64,000 nucleotides of DNA, from positions 1-64,000 of the forward strand of contig JALGZK010000007.1 in NCBI GenBank assembly GCA_025774935.1, in the 5' to 3' direction. A program made the position numbers and the translations under genes. Source of the stretch: a bacterium. Its GTDB lineage: Bacteria > Joyebacterota > Joyebacteria > Joyebacterales > Joyebacteraceae. The notes under the pieces are model-generated. The model searched no databases and was not told the origin of the DNA. It saw only the letters and a program-made list of their open reading frames with translations. Shown here piece after piece: positions 40,690 through 49,718 of the stretch. Each line of letters starts with the position of its first letter. The stretch's first letter is position 1.

Positions 40690-41331
40690 ATGAAATGGAG
40701 GGTATGCCTCGCGGTCGCGCTCGTGTTCCTCTGCTGTTCGACGCCCGCGCTGGCGCAGAGGCGCATGTCCGGCGGCTCAGGGACCGTCAGCGCGAACGAG
40801 ACGAAGTTCGAGATCACGCCTCTCTATGGATGGATTTGGGGTGGCACGATTCGGACGTACGAAGGTGACTTCATTCTCGACGCGTCTGGCGGCTGGGGTG
40901 TTCTCGTCGACATCACGCTGAGACCCGGCGCTCAGCTCGAGCTGAAGTACATCCGACAGGACACAGACCTGTACTTGAAGTCAGGAGTCGAAAGAGAGAC
41001 GCTCGCGGACATCGCCGTCAATTACTACCAAGTCGGCGGGCTCTACGAATTCCAGCACAAGGGGAACGCCGACTTCTTCGGGACGGTGACACTGGGGGCG
41101 ACACAGCTGAGTCCGAAGAACGTCGCCGCCGGAGACGAGTGGCTGTTCTCGTCTACCCTCGGCGTGGGGACCAAGGTCTTCCTGAGCGAGCGGATCGGTC
41201 TCAGACTCCAGGCGGACTGGATGCTGAACTTCGTCACATCGTCGATGTGGTGCGGCTGGTACGGTTGTTCCCTTGGCGGCCAGGCCATCTCGCAGGGCAT
41301 GCTGTCCGCAGGACTCATTTTCGCGTTCTAG
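40690..41331 (+). CDS. Outer-membrane beta-barrel protein (family A, copy 2)
   Basis: A 213-residue paralogue of the protein at 25977-26582: signal peptide (ending ALAQ), a Ser/Gly linker, then TKFEITPLYGWIWGGTIRTYEGDF, YYQVGGLYEFQ, GVGTKVFLSERIGLRLQADW and a terminal GLIFAF. Two cysteines in a loop near the end (WCGWYGCSLGG) match the cysteine pair in copy 1, so a disulfide is likely. GGAGG is 6 bases before the ATG. It pairs with the DUF4136 lipoprotein just upstream. Confidence 0.75.
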   Translation: MKWRVCLAVALVFLCCSTPALAQRRMSGGSGTVSANETKFEITPLYGWIWGGTIRTYEGDFILDASGGWGVLVDITLRPGAQLELKYIRQDTDLYLKSGVERETLADIAVNYYQVGGLYEFQHKGNADFFGTVTLGATQLSPKNVAAGDEWLFSSTLGVGTKVFLSERIGLRLQADWMLNFVTSSMWCGWYGCSLGGQAISQGMLSAGLIFAF

Positions 41332-41442
41332 CGGGACGGGCCGCAGGACGGCGATTCGAGAAGCCATCTGACGGGCGCCCGGTCATGACCGCGCGCCCGT
41401 TTCTTCTTCAACCACAGATGAGCATCGAAAGGACATCGGAGC

Positions 41443-42762
41443 GTGCGTCTCACACCGATCCTCCTCTCCTTGTTCCTCCTTCTCTCTGCTCCTCTGTCCT
41501 CGGTCGCGCAGAACGGGGATGACTCCGAGGCGAAGTACGCGGGGATGACCATCACCAAGATCACAATCTCGGGCAACGAGAAGACGAAGGAGCACTACAT
41601 CTGGCGGGAGATCGAGCTCGAGGTCGGGGAGCCTCTCGATCCCAAGATCCTCTCGGAGGACATCGGGCGTCTGAAGAACGTGGGTGTCTTCAGCTCCGTA
41701 GTGGTCGTTGAGAAGGAACACGAGGGCGGTATCGCGCTCGAGTACATGGTGCGGGAGATGCCGGGCTTCATCCCCTTCGTCACCTTCGCCTACTCCGAGA
41801 CCGACGGCTGGTCCATCGGCCCCGCGGTGTTCGCCGGGAACTTCCTGGGGCGCACCATCAAGCTGTCGGGGTCCGTGCTCTTCGGCGGGACGAACGTCTA
41901 CTCCTTCGGGTTCAGACATCCATGGATCGCGGGCCAGCGCGTCTATCTTGACGCGTCCCTCAAGCACACGATTCGCGACAACACCTACTACGACTTCCAG
42001 GAGACCGTCGACGAGTTCACACCGTGGATCGGTGGCTACCTTGGGAAGAACGGACGGATCGAGGGGATGCTCGGGTACTTCAGCGTCGGGAGCGACAAGG
42101 ACGGGCGCACGCTCTCCGCCGACAACCGCGACGAGATGATTCGATCGGCCCTCTCGACCTACTATGATTCGCGCGACGTCTACAGCGACCCTCACGTCGG
42201 CTGGCACTCCGGCATCGAGGTCATGGTGTCGAAGGGCATCATGGACACGCCGGCCGAGTACTGGACCGGCACCATCGATATCAGGCGGTATCAGCCGTTG
42301 CTCTGGGGGAATCCTCTCGCAGTCGGCCTGCTCACCACCCTCCAGTCCGGGACCGTCGGCGTGGACATCCCGGAGTACATGCAGTACAACCTGGGTGGCG
42401 CGAACAGCATCCGCGGCTACACAGCGGACGGTCTCGGCATGAAGCTCTTCGGCAAGAACCAGCTCATCCTGACCGTGGAGCAGCGCCTCGACATCATCCC
42501 CCTCAGAGAAGTCAAGGCCTTCGGCTGGGCCTTCAGCGCGGGACTTCAGGGGGCGCTCTTCCTCGACAGCGGGATCGCCTGGAGTACGCCCGAGGAGTTC
42601 ACGTGGGAGCGTGAGAAGACCGGAGTCGGAGTCGGGCTGCGGGTCCTCTTCCCGTGGGTGGAGATGATCCGGCTGGACTTCGGCTTCAACCAGCAGTGGG
42701 AAAGCACGTTCAATCTTGGATTCGGTTCGAAGTTCGACGCGCAGAGGAACCGCATCCGCTGA
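41443..42762 (+). CDS. BamA/Omp85-type protein with a single POTRA domain
   Basis: A 439-residue Omp85-family protein: signal peptide (ending SSVAQ), one POTRA domain at about 34-105 (ITKITISGNEKTKEHYIWREIEL, VGVFSSVVVVEKEHEGG), then a 16-strand-type barrel with DSRDVYSDPHVGWHSG, and NLGGANSIRGYTADG (the RGY motif of loop 6). A single POTRA is fewer than BamA (usually five) and resembles short Omp85 or TamA-like relatives. Start is GTG 41443. It could help insert the neighbouring barrels or export something; both are inferences. The C-terminal extension after the last strand is unusually basic (KFDAQRNRIR). Confidence 0.84.
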   Translation: MRLTPILLSLFLLLSAPLSSVAQNGDDSEAKYAGMTITKITISGNEKTKEHYIWREIELEVGEPLDPKILSEDIGRLKNVGVFSSVVVVEKEHEGGIALEYMVREMPGFIPFVTFAYSETDGWSIGPAVFAGNFLGRTIKLSGSVLFGGTNVYSFGFRHPWIAGQRVYLDASLKHTIRDNTYYDFQETVDEFTPWIGGYLGKNGRIEGMLGYFSVGSDKDGRTLSADNRDEMIRSALSTYYDSRDVYSDPHVGWHSGIEVMVSKGIMDTPAEYWTGTIDIRRYQPLLWGNPLAVGLLTTLQSGTVGVDIPEYMQYNLGGANSIRGYTADGLGMKLFGKNQLILTVEQRLDIIPLREVKAFGWAFSAGLQGALFLDSGIAWSTPEEFTWEREKTGVGVGLRVLFPWVEMIRLDFGFNQQWESTFNLGFGSKFDAQRNRIR

Positions 42763-42785
42763 TCTCAAGCGACTGATGAATGTGA

Positions 42786-42813
42786 AGAGGCCGCTGCTGC
42801 CGCAGCGGCCTCT
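42786..42813. terminator. Bidirectional hairpin terminator
   Basis: A 12-bp perfect stem (AGAGGCCGCTGC and its complement) with a 4-base loop, between the convergent Omp85 gene and the PLP-lyase gene. Confidence 0.75.
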
Positions 42814-42848
42814 CTTGATGTCGCGGCCCCAAGGCGGCGCGCCCTCTC

Positions 42849-44012
42849 TTAGCCGACGTGCGCGAGAGCGCTCTCCAGATCCTCGATGAGGTCGTCCGGA
42901 TGCTCGATCCCGGCCGAGATCCTGACGAGCCCGTCGCCCAGCCCGACCTTCTCCCGCTCCTCTCTCGGGATCGACGCATGCGTCATGAGTGCCGGGTGCT
43001 CGATGAGGGACTCGACCCCTCCGAGGCTCTCGGCGAGGGCGAAGACCTCCAGATTCTCGAGGAACGTCCGCGCCGCCTCGAGCCCGCCCGCGATCTCGAA
43101 CGACAGCATCCCGCCGAACCCCGACATCTGGCTCTTCGCGAGTTCGTGCTGCGGGTGGCTCGGGAGCCCGGGGTAGTGGACGCAGTCGATCTTCGGATGC
43201 GGCTCGAGATACTCCGCGATCTTCTGCGCGTTCTCGGCGTGCGCGCGCATCCTGACGGCGAGCGTCTTCGTCCCGCGCAAGACCATGTAGCTGTCAAAGG
43301 GGGAGAGGACGGCACCCACGGCGTTCTGGTTGAACTTGATCGCCCGGAATAGCTCCTCGTCGTTGACCATGATGGCGCCGCCGATCGAGTCGCTGTGACC
43401 GTTCATGTACTTCGACGTGCTGTGTAGGACGACGTCCGCTCCGAGGTCGAGCGGGTTCTGGAAGTACGGGCTCATGAACGTGTTGTCGACGGCAGTGATG
43501 ATGCCCCGCTCTCGCGCGATGTCCGAGGCCTCGCGCATGTCGCAGAGGCGCATGATCGGGTTCGTCGGCGACTCGAGGAACACGAGCTTGGTGTTCTCCT
43601 TGAGCCCGCAGCGGATGTTCTCGCAGTCCCTGGCGTCGACGTAGGTGAACTCGATGCCGGCGTTCGGAGCGAGCACGCGGTCGAAGAGCCGCCGCGTCCC
43701 TCCGTAGAGGTCGTCGAACGCGACGACGTGGTCGCCGGGCTTGAGGACGGAGAAGCAGAGGGTCGCCTCGGCGGCCATGCCCGAGGAGAACGCCAGCCCG
43801 TACTTCGCGTTCTCGAGCGCGGCGAAGCGGGCCTCGAGCGCGTCGCGCGTCGGGTTCCCCGACCGCGAGTACTCGTACCCGGCCGTAGGCTCGTCGACTT
43901 TGCTGCGCGCGAACGTCGAGGAGAGGTGTATCGGCACGACGACGTCCCCGGAGCCTCCGTCACGGAAGTCCGGGTCCTCGCCGACGTGTACTGTCTTCGT
44001 CTCGAATCTCAT
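42849..44012 (-). CDS. Cystathionine gamma-lyase/synthase-family PLP enzyme
   Basis: A 387-residue enzyme of the Cys/Met metabolism PLP family: PIHLSSTFARSKVDEP near the N-terminus, YEYSRSGNPTRDALE, FSSGMAAEATLCFSVLKPGDHVV, DNTFMSPYFQNPLDLGADVV, and the PLP lysine in HSTSKYMNGHSD. Sequence alone does not separate gamma-synthase from gamma-lyase. Because the adjacent gene is a cystathionine beta-synthase core, reverse transsulfuration (cystathionine to cysteine) is the likelier reaction. The two genes are 9 bases apart on the minus strand. Confidence 0.9.
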   Translation of the reverse strand: MRFETKTVHVGEDPDFRDGGSGDVVVPIHLSSTFARSKVDEPTAGYEYSRSGNPTRDALEARFAALENAKYGLAFSSGMAAEATLCFSVLKPGDHVVAFDDLYGGTRRLFDRVLAPNAGIEFTYVDARDCENIRCGLKENTKLVFLESPTNPIMRLCDMREASDIARERGIITAVDNTFMSPYFQNPLDLGADVVLHSTSKYMNGHSDSIGGAIMVNDEELFRAIKFNQNAVGAVLSPFDSYMVLRGTKTLAVRMRAHAENAQKIAEYLEPHPKIDCVHYPGLPSHPQHELAKSQMSGFGGMLSFEIAGGLEAARTFLENLEVFALAESLGGVESLIEHPALMTHASIPREEREKVGLGDGLVRISAGIEHPDDLIEDLESALAHVG

Positions 44013-44021
44013 GTCGCCCCT

Positions 44022-44993
44022 CTATAGAAAGCCCTTCTCCTTCATCCAGTCGTCGTTGTAGATCCTGCTCAGGTAGTTGTATCCCGAATCGGGAAGTATG
44101 ACCACGACGGTCTTCCCGGCGGGAAGGTCGCGTGCGACCTCGAGCGCCGCGTGGACCGCCGAGCCGCTCGACCCGCCCGCGAAGATTCCCTCCTCGCGCG
44201 CGAGCCTCCTCGCCATCAGGAACGACTCCCGGTCGCCGACCTGGAGCATGTCGTCGACGTGCTCGAACTGCATCGTCTCACAGAGCATGTCCTCGCCGAT
44301 GCCCTCCACCATGTATACGTGCGGCTCCACGAGCTCACCGCGCTTGAACCAGTCGTAGTAGACGGAACCCTCCGGGTCGACGCCGATCACGCGGACGTCC
44401 GGATTCTTCTCCTTCAGGAACTTCCCGGCCCCCGAGACCGTTCCGCCCGTTCCCGCGCCCGCGACGAGGACGTCGATGCGTCCTTCGGTCTGCTCCCAGA
44501 TCTCTGGACCCGTGGTGGAGTAGTGCGCGTCGACGTTGGCGAGGTTGTGGTACTGGTTCGGCATGAACGAGTCCGGGGTCTCGGCCGCGAGTCGTTTCGC
44601 CGTCTCGTAGTAGCTCTCGGGCGAGGCCGCAGGAACGGCCGTCGGGCAGATCGTCACGTCGGCGCCGAGGGCCCTCAAGAGGTTCACCTTCTCGTCGCTC
44701 ATCTTGTCCGGGATTGTGACGCGGAGCGAGTAGCCCTTGACCGCCGCGTAGAGCGCGAGCGCAATCCCCGTGTTCCCAGACGTGTTCTCGACGATCGTCC
44801 CGCCGGGCTTGAGCTTCCCCGTCCTCTCCGCCTCCTCCACCATGTAGATCGCCATCCGGTCCTTCACGCTCCCGCCGGGATTGAAGAACTCGAGCTTCAC
44901 GAGGACCGTCGCGGCGATGCCCTCCGTCACTCTGTTCAACTCCACGAGCGGCGTACCGCCGACTGCCTGGAGCACGTCGTGGTGGTGCGCCAT
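44022..44993 (-). CDS. Cystathionine beta-synthase-type PLP enzyme, catalytic core only
   Basis: A 323-residue fold-type II PLP enzyme: GGTPLVELNRV, KLEFFNPGGSVKDRMA (PLP lysine), ENTSGNTGIALAL, NQYHNLANVDAHYSTTGPEIW, GTGGTVSGAGKFL, GGSSGSAVHAAL, and a DSGYNYLSRIYNDDWM end. The NQY-N-AN-AHY-TTGPEIW and DSG-NY---I--D-WM patterns are those of cystathionine beta-synthase rather than cysteine synthase. The C-terminal CBS (Bateman) domains of the eukaryotic enzyme are absent, so no S-adenosylmethionine control of that kind. AGGAGGAG is 5 bases before the ATG. It probably works with the downstream lyase to convert homocysteine to cysteine. Confidence 0.88.
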   Translation of the reverse strand: MAHHHDVLQAVGGTPLVELNRVTEGIAATVLVKLEFFNPGGSVKDRMAIYMVEEAERTGKLKPGGTIVENTSGNTGIALALYAAVKGYSLRVTIPDKMSDEKVNLLRALGADVTICPTAVPAASPESYYETAKRLAAETPDSFMPNQYHNLANVDAHYSTTGPEIWEQTEGRIDVLVAGAGTGGTVSGAGKFLKEKNPDVRVIGVDPEGSVYYDWFKRGELVEPHVYMVEGIGEDMLCETMQFEHVDDMLQVGDRESFLMARRLAREEGIFAGGSSGSAVHAALEVARDLPAGKTVVVILPDSGYNYLSRIYNDDWMKEKGFL

Positions 44994-45140
44994 GGTTCTC
45001 CTCCTGTTGCGGTCGGTATCGAGTCCTCTGTTCTGATGCCGGCCCGCCGGGTACGGTCCGGGCGGACGCGCCGTAAGGCCTACTCGCGACGGAGAGTACC
45101 ACCGGATGGGCGCATCTGGAAGCCCCGTGAGGCTTCGTTC

Positions 45141-45169
45141 TTGACCACCGAGCGGAGCCGCGGTAGCAT
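45141..45169 (+). promoter_or_regulatory. Sigma-70-type promoter
   Basis: TTGACC, a 17-base spacer and TAGCAT, starting near 45176, about 50 bases before the PpiC gene. The 233-base divergent region (44994-45226) presumably also holds the promoter for the transsulfuration genes, which I could not pick out. Confidence 0.55.
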
Positions 45170-45226
45170 CTTCGAGCGCACGCGACGCCGTTCCCACCGG
45201 ATCGACACACACACGAGGCAGCATTC

Positions 45227-46153
45227 ATGGCCGGTACAGCAGAAGGCGCCGGGAAGCTCCGGCGATGGCTCCGGAGCCCGCTCCTTCACTTCTTCGTGCT
45301 CGGGCTGGTCGTCTTCGGCCTCCACGCTCTCCTTAACCTGGAGGCGGAGACGTCCCGCAGGGACCCGCATCTCGTCGAGATCACCTCTGCCGACATCGAG
45401 TTCCTCCGCACGAACTGGAACCGCCTCATGGGCCGCGAGCCGACAGCCGACGAGCTCGAGCGTCTGCTCGGGGACTTCATCCGCGAGGAGGTGCTCTACC
45501 GCGAGGCGCTAGGGATGGGGCTCGACCAGCACGACACGGTGATTCGGCGCCGGCTCGCGCAGAAGATGGACTTCCTCTTCAAGGACCTCGCGGAGATGAA
45601 CGAACCCTCCGACGAGGAGGTCGTGACCTACTTCGATGCGAACGCCGAGCGCTACCGCGCTCCGGCGACGGTGAGCTTCACGCACGTGTACTTCAGTCCC
45701 GATCTCCGGGGCGACCGGGCCTTTGCTGATGCGGAGGCCGCGCTGGCCGACGTCCGCGCGCGCGGCGTCGATCCGTCCGTCGATCAGGACGAGACCGCCT
45801 CGCTCGGCGACCGGTTCATGTTGCAGAGCTACTACCCGCGCCAGACGTACGAGAGCGCCGCGTGGGAGTTCGGTCGGGGTTTCGCCGCCGCGCTTCCGGA
45901 CCTTGAGACGGGGGAGTGGCACGGCCCAGTCGGGTCGGGGTTCGGTCTTCATCTCGTGTACCTTCACGAGAGGGTGGAACCCAGGCTCCCGGGACTCGAC
46001 GAGGTTCGCCAGCGCGTCGTGACTGACCTCCTCGCCGACAGGCGTCAGATGGTGAACAGGGCGGCCTACGCCGAGATCAGCTCGCGCTACACGATCCTCG
46101 TCGAGGACATGCCCTACCGCGTTGCCGGCGAGAGCGGAGAGGAGACGCGATGA
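45227..46153 (+). CDS. Membrane-anchored PpiC/SurA-like peptidyl-prolyl isomerase
   Basis: A 308-residue protein with an N-terminal anchor (LLHFFVLGLVVFGLHALL), a SurA-like helical chaperone part (about 50-150: FLRTNWNRLMGREPTADELERLLGDFIREEVLYREAL, QHDTVIRRRLAQKMDFL), and a parvulin-like domain (about 150-260: YRAPATVSFTHVYFS, YESAAWEFGRGFAAALPDLETGEWHGPVGSGFGLHLVYL). It should help fold exported proteins on the periplasmic side. It overlaps the next gene by 4 bases (ATGA). Similar PpiC proteins are known to me next to HupE-like and DUF3604 genes, which is what follows here. Confidence 0.87.
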   Translation: MAGTAEGAGKLRRWLRSPLLHFFVLGLVVFGLHALLNLEAETSRRDPHLVEITSADIEFLRTNWNRLMGREPTADELERLLGDFIREEVLYREALGMGLDQHDTVIRRRLAQKMDFLFKDLAEMNEPSDEEVVTYFDANAERYRAPATVSFTHVYFSPDLRGDRAFADAEAALADVRARGVDPSVDQDETASLGDRFMLQSYYPRQTYESAAWEFGRGFAAALPDLETGEWHGPVGSGFGLHLVYLHERVEPRLPGLDEVRQRVVTDLLADRRQMVNRAAYAEISSRYTILVEDMPYRVAGESGEETR

Positions 46154-47193
46154 CGAGGAACGCGGCACTCCTGCTTCTCGCCGCGCTGCTCCTGGCCGCG
46201 CCCGCGGTTCGCGCGCACAACGTCCATCCGGCGTTCCTCGAGCTCATCGAACGGGACGGCGGACAGGTCGACGTCACGTGGAAAGTCCCGCTCTACCAGG
46301 GCAACCCCCTCCCGCTCGCTCCACTCCTCCCACCCGGCATGAGGGCCACGTCCGACCCGAGCCGCGCCGTCATCGGGAACGCCGTCGTCGAGCGGTGGAC
46401 CGCCGTCGCCGGCGAGGACGGGCTGGCCGGACACGAAATCGGCGTGGACGGGCTCTCGACCCTTCTCACCGACGCTCTCGTGCGGGTCGAGCTGGCGGAC
46501 GGGCAGGTGCATCGGGTCGTCCTTCGGGCGAACGAGCCATCGACCGTCATCCCCGCCGCCGGGAGCGGCGCCAGCGGGGGAGGCGGGATCCGCGCGAGTC
46601 TCGCGGGCATCGACCGCCTCCGGCTCCCAGTCCTCCTCGTCGGGGCCCTCGCGCTGGGGCTTCTCTCGTCGACGCGGAAGCGCGGCGCCATGCTCTGCGC
46701 GCTTGCCTTGATAGCGGGGTCGGTCGTCGGGTACACTGTTCCGCGCGCCGCCGCCGCGGAGTGGTTCCCTTCGGGGGGGCTTCCCTCGGAGGAAGAGGTG
46801 TCGCCGATCCTGCACGGTCTTCTCCTGAACACGTACCGCGCGTTCTCCTACGAGAACGAGGAGGCCGCCTACGACCGGCTGGCGCTCGGCGTCGTCGGAG
46901 ATCTCCTGAGCGATGTCTACCTCGAGAACCGCGACGCGATGCAGATGGAAGAGGCAGAGGGCGCGACCACGATGATCGACAGGCTCGACGTGAAATCGAT
47001 CGAGTCGATGACACCGCGCGACGGTGGCGGCATCCAACTGATAGCCGACTGGGACGTCTACGGCTCCGTCCGTCACTGGGGCCACGTCCACTACCGCCTG
47101 AACACGTACAGGGCGGAGCTGATCCTGGTACCTTCAGGGAACTACTGGAAGCTGGCCGGTGTGCAGCTGCTCGACGAACAGCGCGTCATGTGA
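46150..47193 (+). CDS. HupE-like N-terminal domain fused to HWGHVH domain
   Basis: A 347-residue protein: signal peptide (ending VRAH), an N-terminal domain (HNVHPAFLELIERDGGQVDVTWKVPLYQGNPL..., EIGVDGLSTLLTDALVRVELADGQ) that matches the periplasmic part of HupE/UreJ_2-type proteins, one or two short hydrophobic stretches near 155-200, and a C-terminal domain (LLLNTYRAFSYENEEAAYDRL, GDLLSDVYLENR, SVRHWGHVHYRLNTYRAEL, YWKLAGVQLLDE) homologous to the end of the protein at 32181. The usual multi-span HupE transporter region is missing and seems to have been replaced. Co-transcribed with the PpiC gene; DUF3604 follows. Confidence 0.7.
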   Translation: MTRNAALLLLAALLLAAPAVRAHNVHPAFLELIERDGGQVDVTWKVPLYQGNPLPLAPLLPPGMRATSDPSRAVIGNAVVERWTAVAGEDGLAGHEIGVDGLSTLLTDALVRVELADGQVHRVVLRANEPSTVIPAAGSGASGGGGIRASLAGIDRLRLPVLLVGALALGLLSSTRKRGAMLCALALIAGSVVGYTVPRAAAAEWFPSGGLPSEEEVSPILHGLLLNTYRAFSYENEEAAYDRLALGVVGDLLSDVYLENRDAMQMEEAEGATTMIDRLDVKSIESMTPRDGGGIQLIADWDVYGSVRHWGHVHYRLNTYRAELILVPSGNYWKLAGVQLLDEQRVM

Positions 47194-47237
47194 CGGGTCC
47201 CGATCGAGCGCGCCCGGCCGAGGCAAGGGGGAGAGAC

Positions 47238-49457
47238 ATGAGCACGAAGCGAATCCGCGCCGGCGTCGCGATCGCCGTCGCGTGCGCGTTGCTGGTGAGC
47301 GTCGGGGTCGGTGGCGCGATGGCCCAGGAGCCGAACCCGCTCAAGAACGCGTACTTCGGCGACCTTCACGTGCATACGAGCTGGTCGCCCGACGCGTTCA
47401 CGGCAGGCGTTCGGGTCACGCCCGACGACGCTTACATCTACGCGAAGGGCGGAGAGATCGACCACACGAGCGGCGTGAAGGTGAAGCTCCTTTCGGGGCC
47501 GCTCGACTTCTACGCCGTCACAGATCACTCAGAGTACATGGGCGTCCTGCCGGGTATGCTCGACCCGAACAACCCGCTCTCGGAGCATCCGCTGGCGGTG
47601 GACATCCTGGGCGACGATCCGACCGCACAGCAGCAGGCGCTCTTCCAGGTCGTGGCGAGCATCACCGGTGAGATTCCGCCGATTGAGGAATTCGCCGACG
47701 AGGACGTCTCCAGAACCATGTGGCAGGAGATCCAGGACATCGCCGACGAGCACTACGAGCCCGGCGACTTCACGACGTTCATCGCCTACGAGTGGACCTC
47801 GAACGGGCCCGACGGCTGGCAGAATCTCCACCGGAACATCATCTTCCGCGACAGGGACGTCCCGGACCTGCCGTACTCGTCGATGGCGTCCGAGAAGCCG
47901 GAGGATCTCTGGAACTGGATGGACGCGCAGCGCACCGAAGGCGCGACGCTTCTCGCGATCCCTCACAACTCGAACCTCTCCGACGGTCTCATGTTCCCGC
48001 TCGTCGACTCGTACGGGAAGCCGATCGACCGCGCGTACGCCGAGCAGCGCATGAGGAACGAGCCGATCGTCGAGATGACGCAGATCAAGGGCACCTCCGA
48101 GACGCATCCTCTGCTCTCCGACACCGACGAGTTCGCCGGGTTCGAGATCTCCGACTTCCTGCTCAAGATGTCCGACATCGGAGCGACGGGGCCGGCGAAG
48201 GGAAGCTACGTGCGGGACGCGTACAAGTCAGGACTCGTCTTCGAGGAAGCGACCGGCGCTAACCCGTACAAGTTCGGCATGATGGGCTCCTCCGACACGC
48301 ACAACGCAGGTGCGCCCGTCGAGGAGTTCAACTACTTCGGGAAGATCGGCCGGGAGGACGGCACCCCCGAGGCGCGCATCCTCGAGGACGACGCGCTCGC
48401 GCCATTGAGAAGGAGCTGGGGCGCGTCCGGCCTGGCAGCCGTCTGGGCAGAGGAGAACACGCGCGAGGCGATCTACGACGCGCTCGCTCGGAAGGAGTGC
48501 TTCGCGACCTCCGGACCGCGGATGCAGGTCAGGCTCTTCGGCGGCTGGGACTATACGTTCAAGGACGTGAACCACCCCGACTTCCTGTCGATCGGCTACG
48601 ACAAGGGCGTCACGATGGGCGGCGACCTGCCCCTGACCGATGCGCTTGAGCGGGGTCCCGCCTTCCTCCTGTGGGCCGTGAAGGACCCGAACGGGGCGAA
48701 CCTCGACCGGATCCAGATCGTCAAGGGCTGGACATACCGGGGTCAGACGTTCGAGATGGTCCACGACGCCGCGGTCTCCGACGGCCGCGTCGTGAACCTG
48801 AACACCGGCCTCATGCCCGAGGTTGGAAGCACGGTGAACCTGGCCGGCGCCTCCTACGACAACTCGATCGGCGACGCCGAGCTCAGGGGAATCTGGCGAG
48901 ACGAGGGCTTCGACCCGACCGTCCGCTCGTTCTACTACGCGCGCGTACTGCAGATCCCGACGCCGAGGTACACGACCTACGACGCCATGCGGCTCGGTGT
49001 AGCCCCGCCCGAACCCTCGACGATTCAGGAGCGAGCGTGGTCGTCTCCGATCTGGTACACGCCGAGCGCCGAGGACGAGGCGAGCGGGAAGGAAGGGGCG
49101 GTCACCGTCGCGAGCGTCGAGGCGGAGGGCGGGAGAGCTCTGACGACCGAGGAGCTCAAGGACCTCCTCGTCGGGAAGCTCGTCACCATCAGGAACAACG
49201 TGACGGGTCAGGTCACGGGCTCCCTCTTCACGCTGGACGGGATCCGCTGGAGGGGAGAGGACGCGGGGTTCGCCGCCATGCACGGCGGTTCGGACATTTC
49301 GGGCAACCCCTACGAGATCAAGGAGGGGAGGCTCTTCACCACGTTCGACGATGGGAGCGAGTTCTCTGCGAAGGTCTACAAGCTCGGGTCCAGGTTCCTG
49401 GGCGCGAAGAGCGACGAAGCCGGGTATGTGAACTACGAGATCACAGGCATGCGCTAG
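47238..49457 (+). CDS. Exported DUF3604 protein (PHP-like metal-dependent fold)
   Basis: A 739-residue exported protein (signal peptide ending GGAMAQ). It matches DUF3604 (PF12228): LKNAYFGDLHVHTSWSPDAF at the start (D-x-H-x-H-T metal-site pattern), DFYAVTDHSEYMG, IAYEWTS, LAIPHNSNLSDG, GMMGSSDTHNAG, RKECFATSGPRMQVRLFGGW and RIQIVKGW. The His/Asp pattern suggests a PHP-like hydrolase, but no substrate is established. GGGGGAG is 5 bases before the ATG. It is separated from the HupE-like gene by 44 bases and probably belongs to the same unit. The last ~120 residues look like an added beta domain. Confidence 0.88.
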   Translation: MSTKRIRAGVAIAVACALLVSVGVGGAMAQEPNPLKNAYFGDLHVHTSWSPDAFTAGVRVTPDDAYIYAKGGEIDHTSGVKVKLLSGPLDFYAVTDHSEYMGVLPGMLDPNNPLSEHPLAVDILGDDPTAQQQALFQVVASITGEIPPIEEFADEDVSRTMWQEIQDIADEHYEPGDFTTFIAYEWTSNGPDGWQNLHRNIIFRDRDVPDLPYSSMASEKPEDLWNWMDAQRTEGATLLAIPHNSNLSDGLMFPLVDSYGKPIDRAYAEQRMRNEPIVEMTQIKGTSETHPLLSDTDEFAGFEISDFLLKMSDIGATGPAKGSYVRDAYKSGLVFEEATGANPYKFGMMGSSDTHNAGAPVEEFNYFGKIGREDGTPEARILEDDALAPLRRSWGASGLAAVWAEENTREAIYDALARKECFATSGPRMQVRLFGGWDYTFKDVNHPDFLSIGYDKGVTMGGDLPLTDALERGPAFLLWAVKDPNGANLDRIQIVKGWTYRGQTFEMVHDAAVSDGRVVNLNTGLMPEVGSTVNLAGASYDNSIGDAELRGIWRDEGFDPTVRSFYYARVLQIPTPRYTTYDAMRLGVAPPEPSTIQERAWSSPIWYTPSAEDEASGKEGAVTVASVEAEGGRALTTEELKDLLVGKLVTIRNNVTGQVTGSLFTLDGIRWRGEDAGFAAMHGGSDISGNPYEIKEGRLFTTFDDGSEFSAKVYKLGSRFLGAKSDEAGYVNYEITGMR

Positions 49458-49493
49458 AGCTGGCTCCACCGAAGCTCACACACGTTAGGAGGC

Positions 49494-49523
49494 TCCCGCG
49501 ACACCGCGGGAGTCTTCTTCTTG
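49494..49523 (+). terminator. Intrinsic terminator after the DUF3604 gene
   Basis: An 8-bp stem CTCCCGCG/CGCGGGAG with a 4-base loop, followed by TCTTCTTCTT. Confidence 0.8.
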
Positions 49524-49718
49524 ACCCCCGCTGCCCGCCTCTGGCGGGGCATCCTCCCGCCGACGGGACGTTCAACCGAACCCTCCCGCGACCTGTCCAA
49601 GAGGGGTGAAGACGAGCGCGGCTGGACATGCCCCCCATATTCAGGCGCTCTTGGGCCCCGCCTCCGGCAGGGTGCGGGTCCCGTATGTTCATGGGCCATC
49701 TAGCGCGGGAGGAGCCCT

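Noticed and set aside
46122-47237. In-frame extension upstream of the DUF3604 gene
   Set aside because: The extra ~370 codons are Arg-rich, overlap the HupE-like gene in another frame and precede a good signal peptide with ribosome site at 47238.
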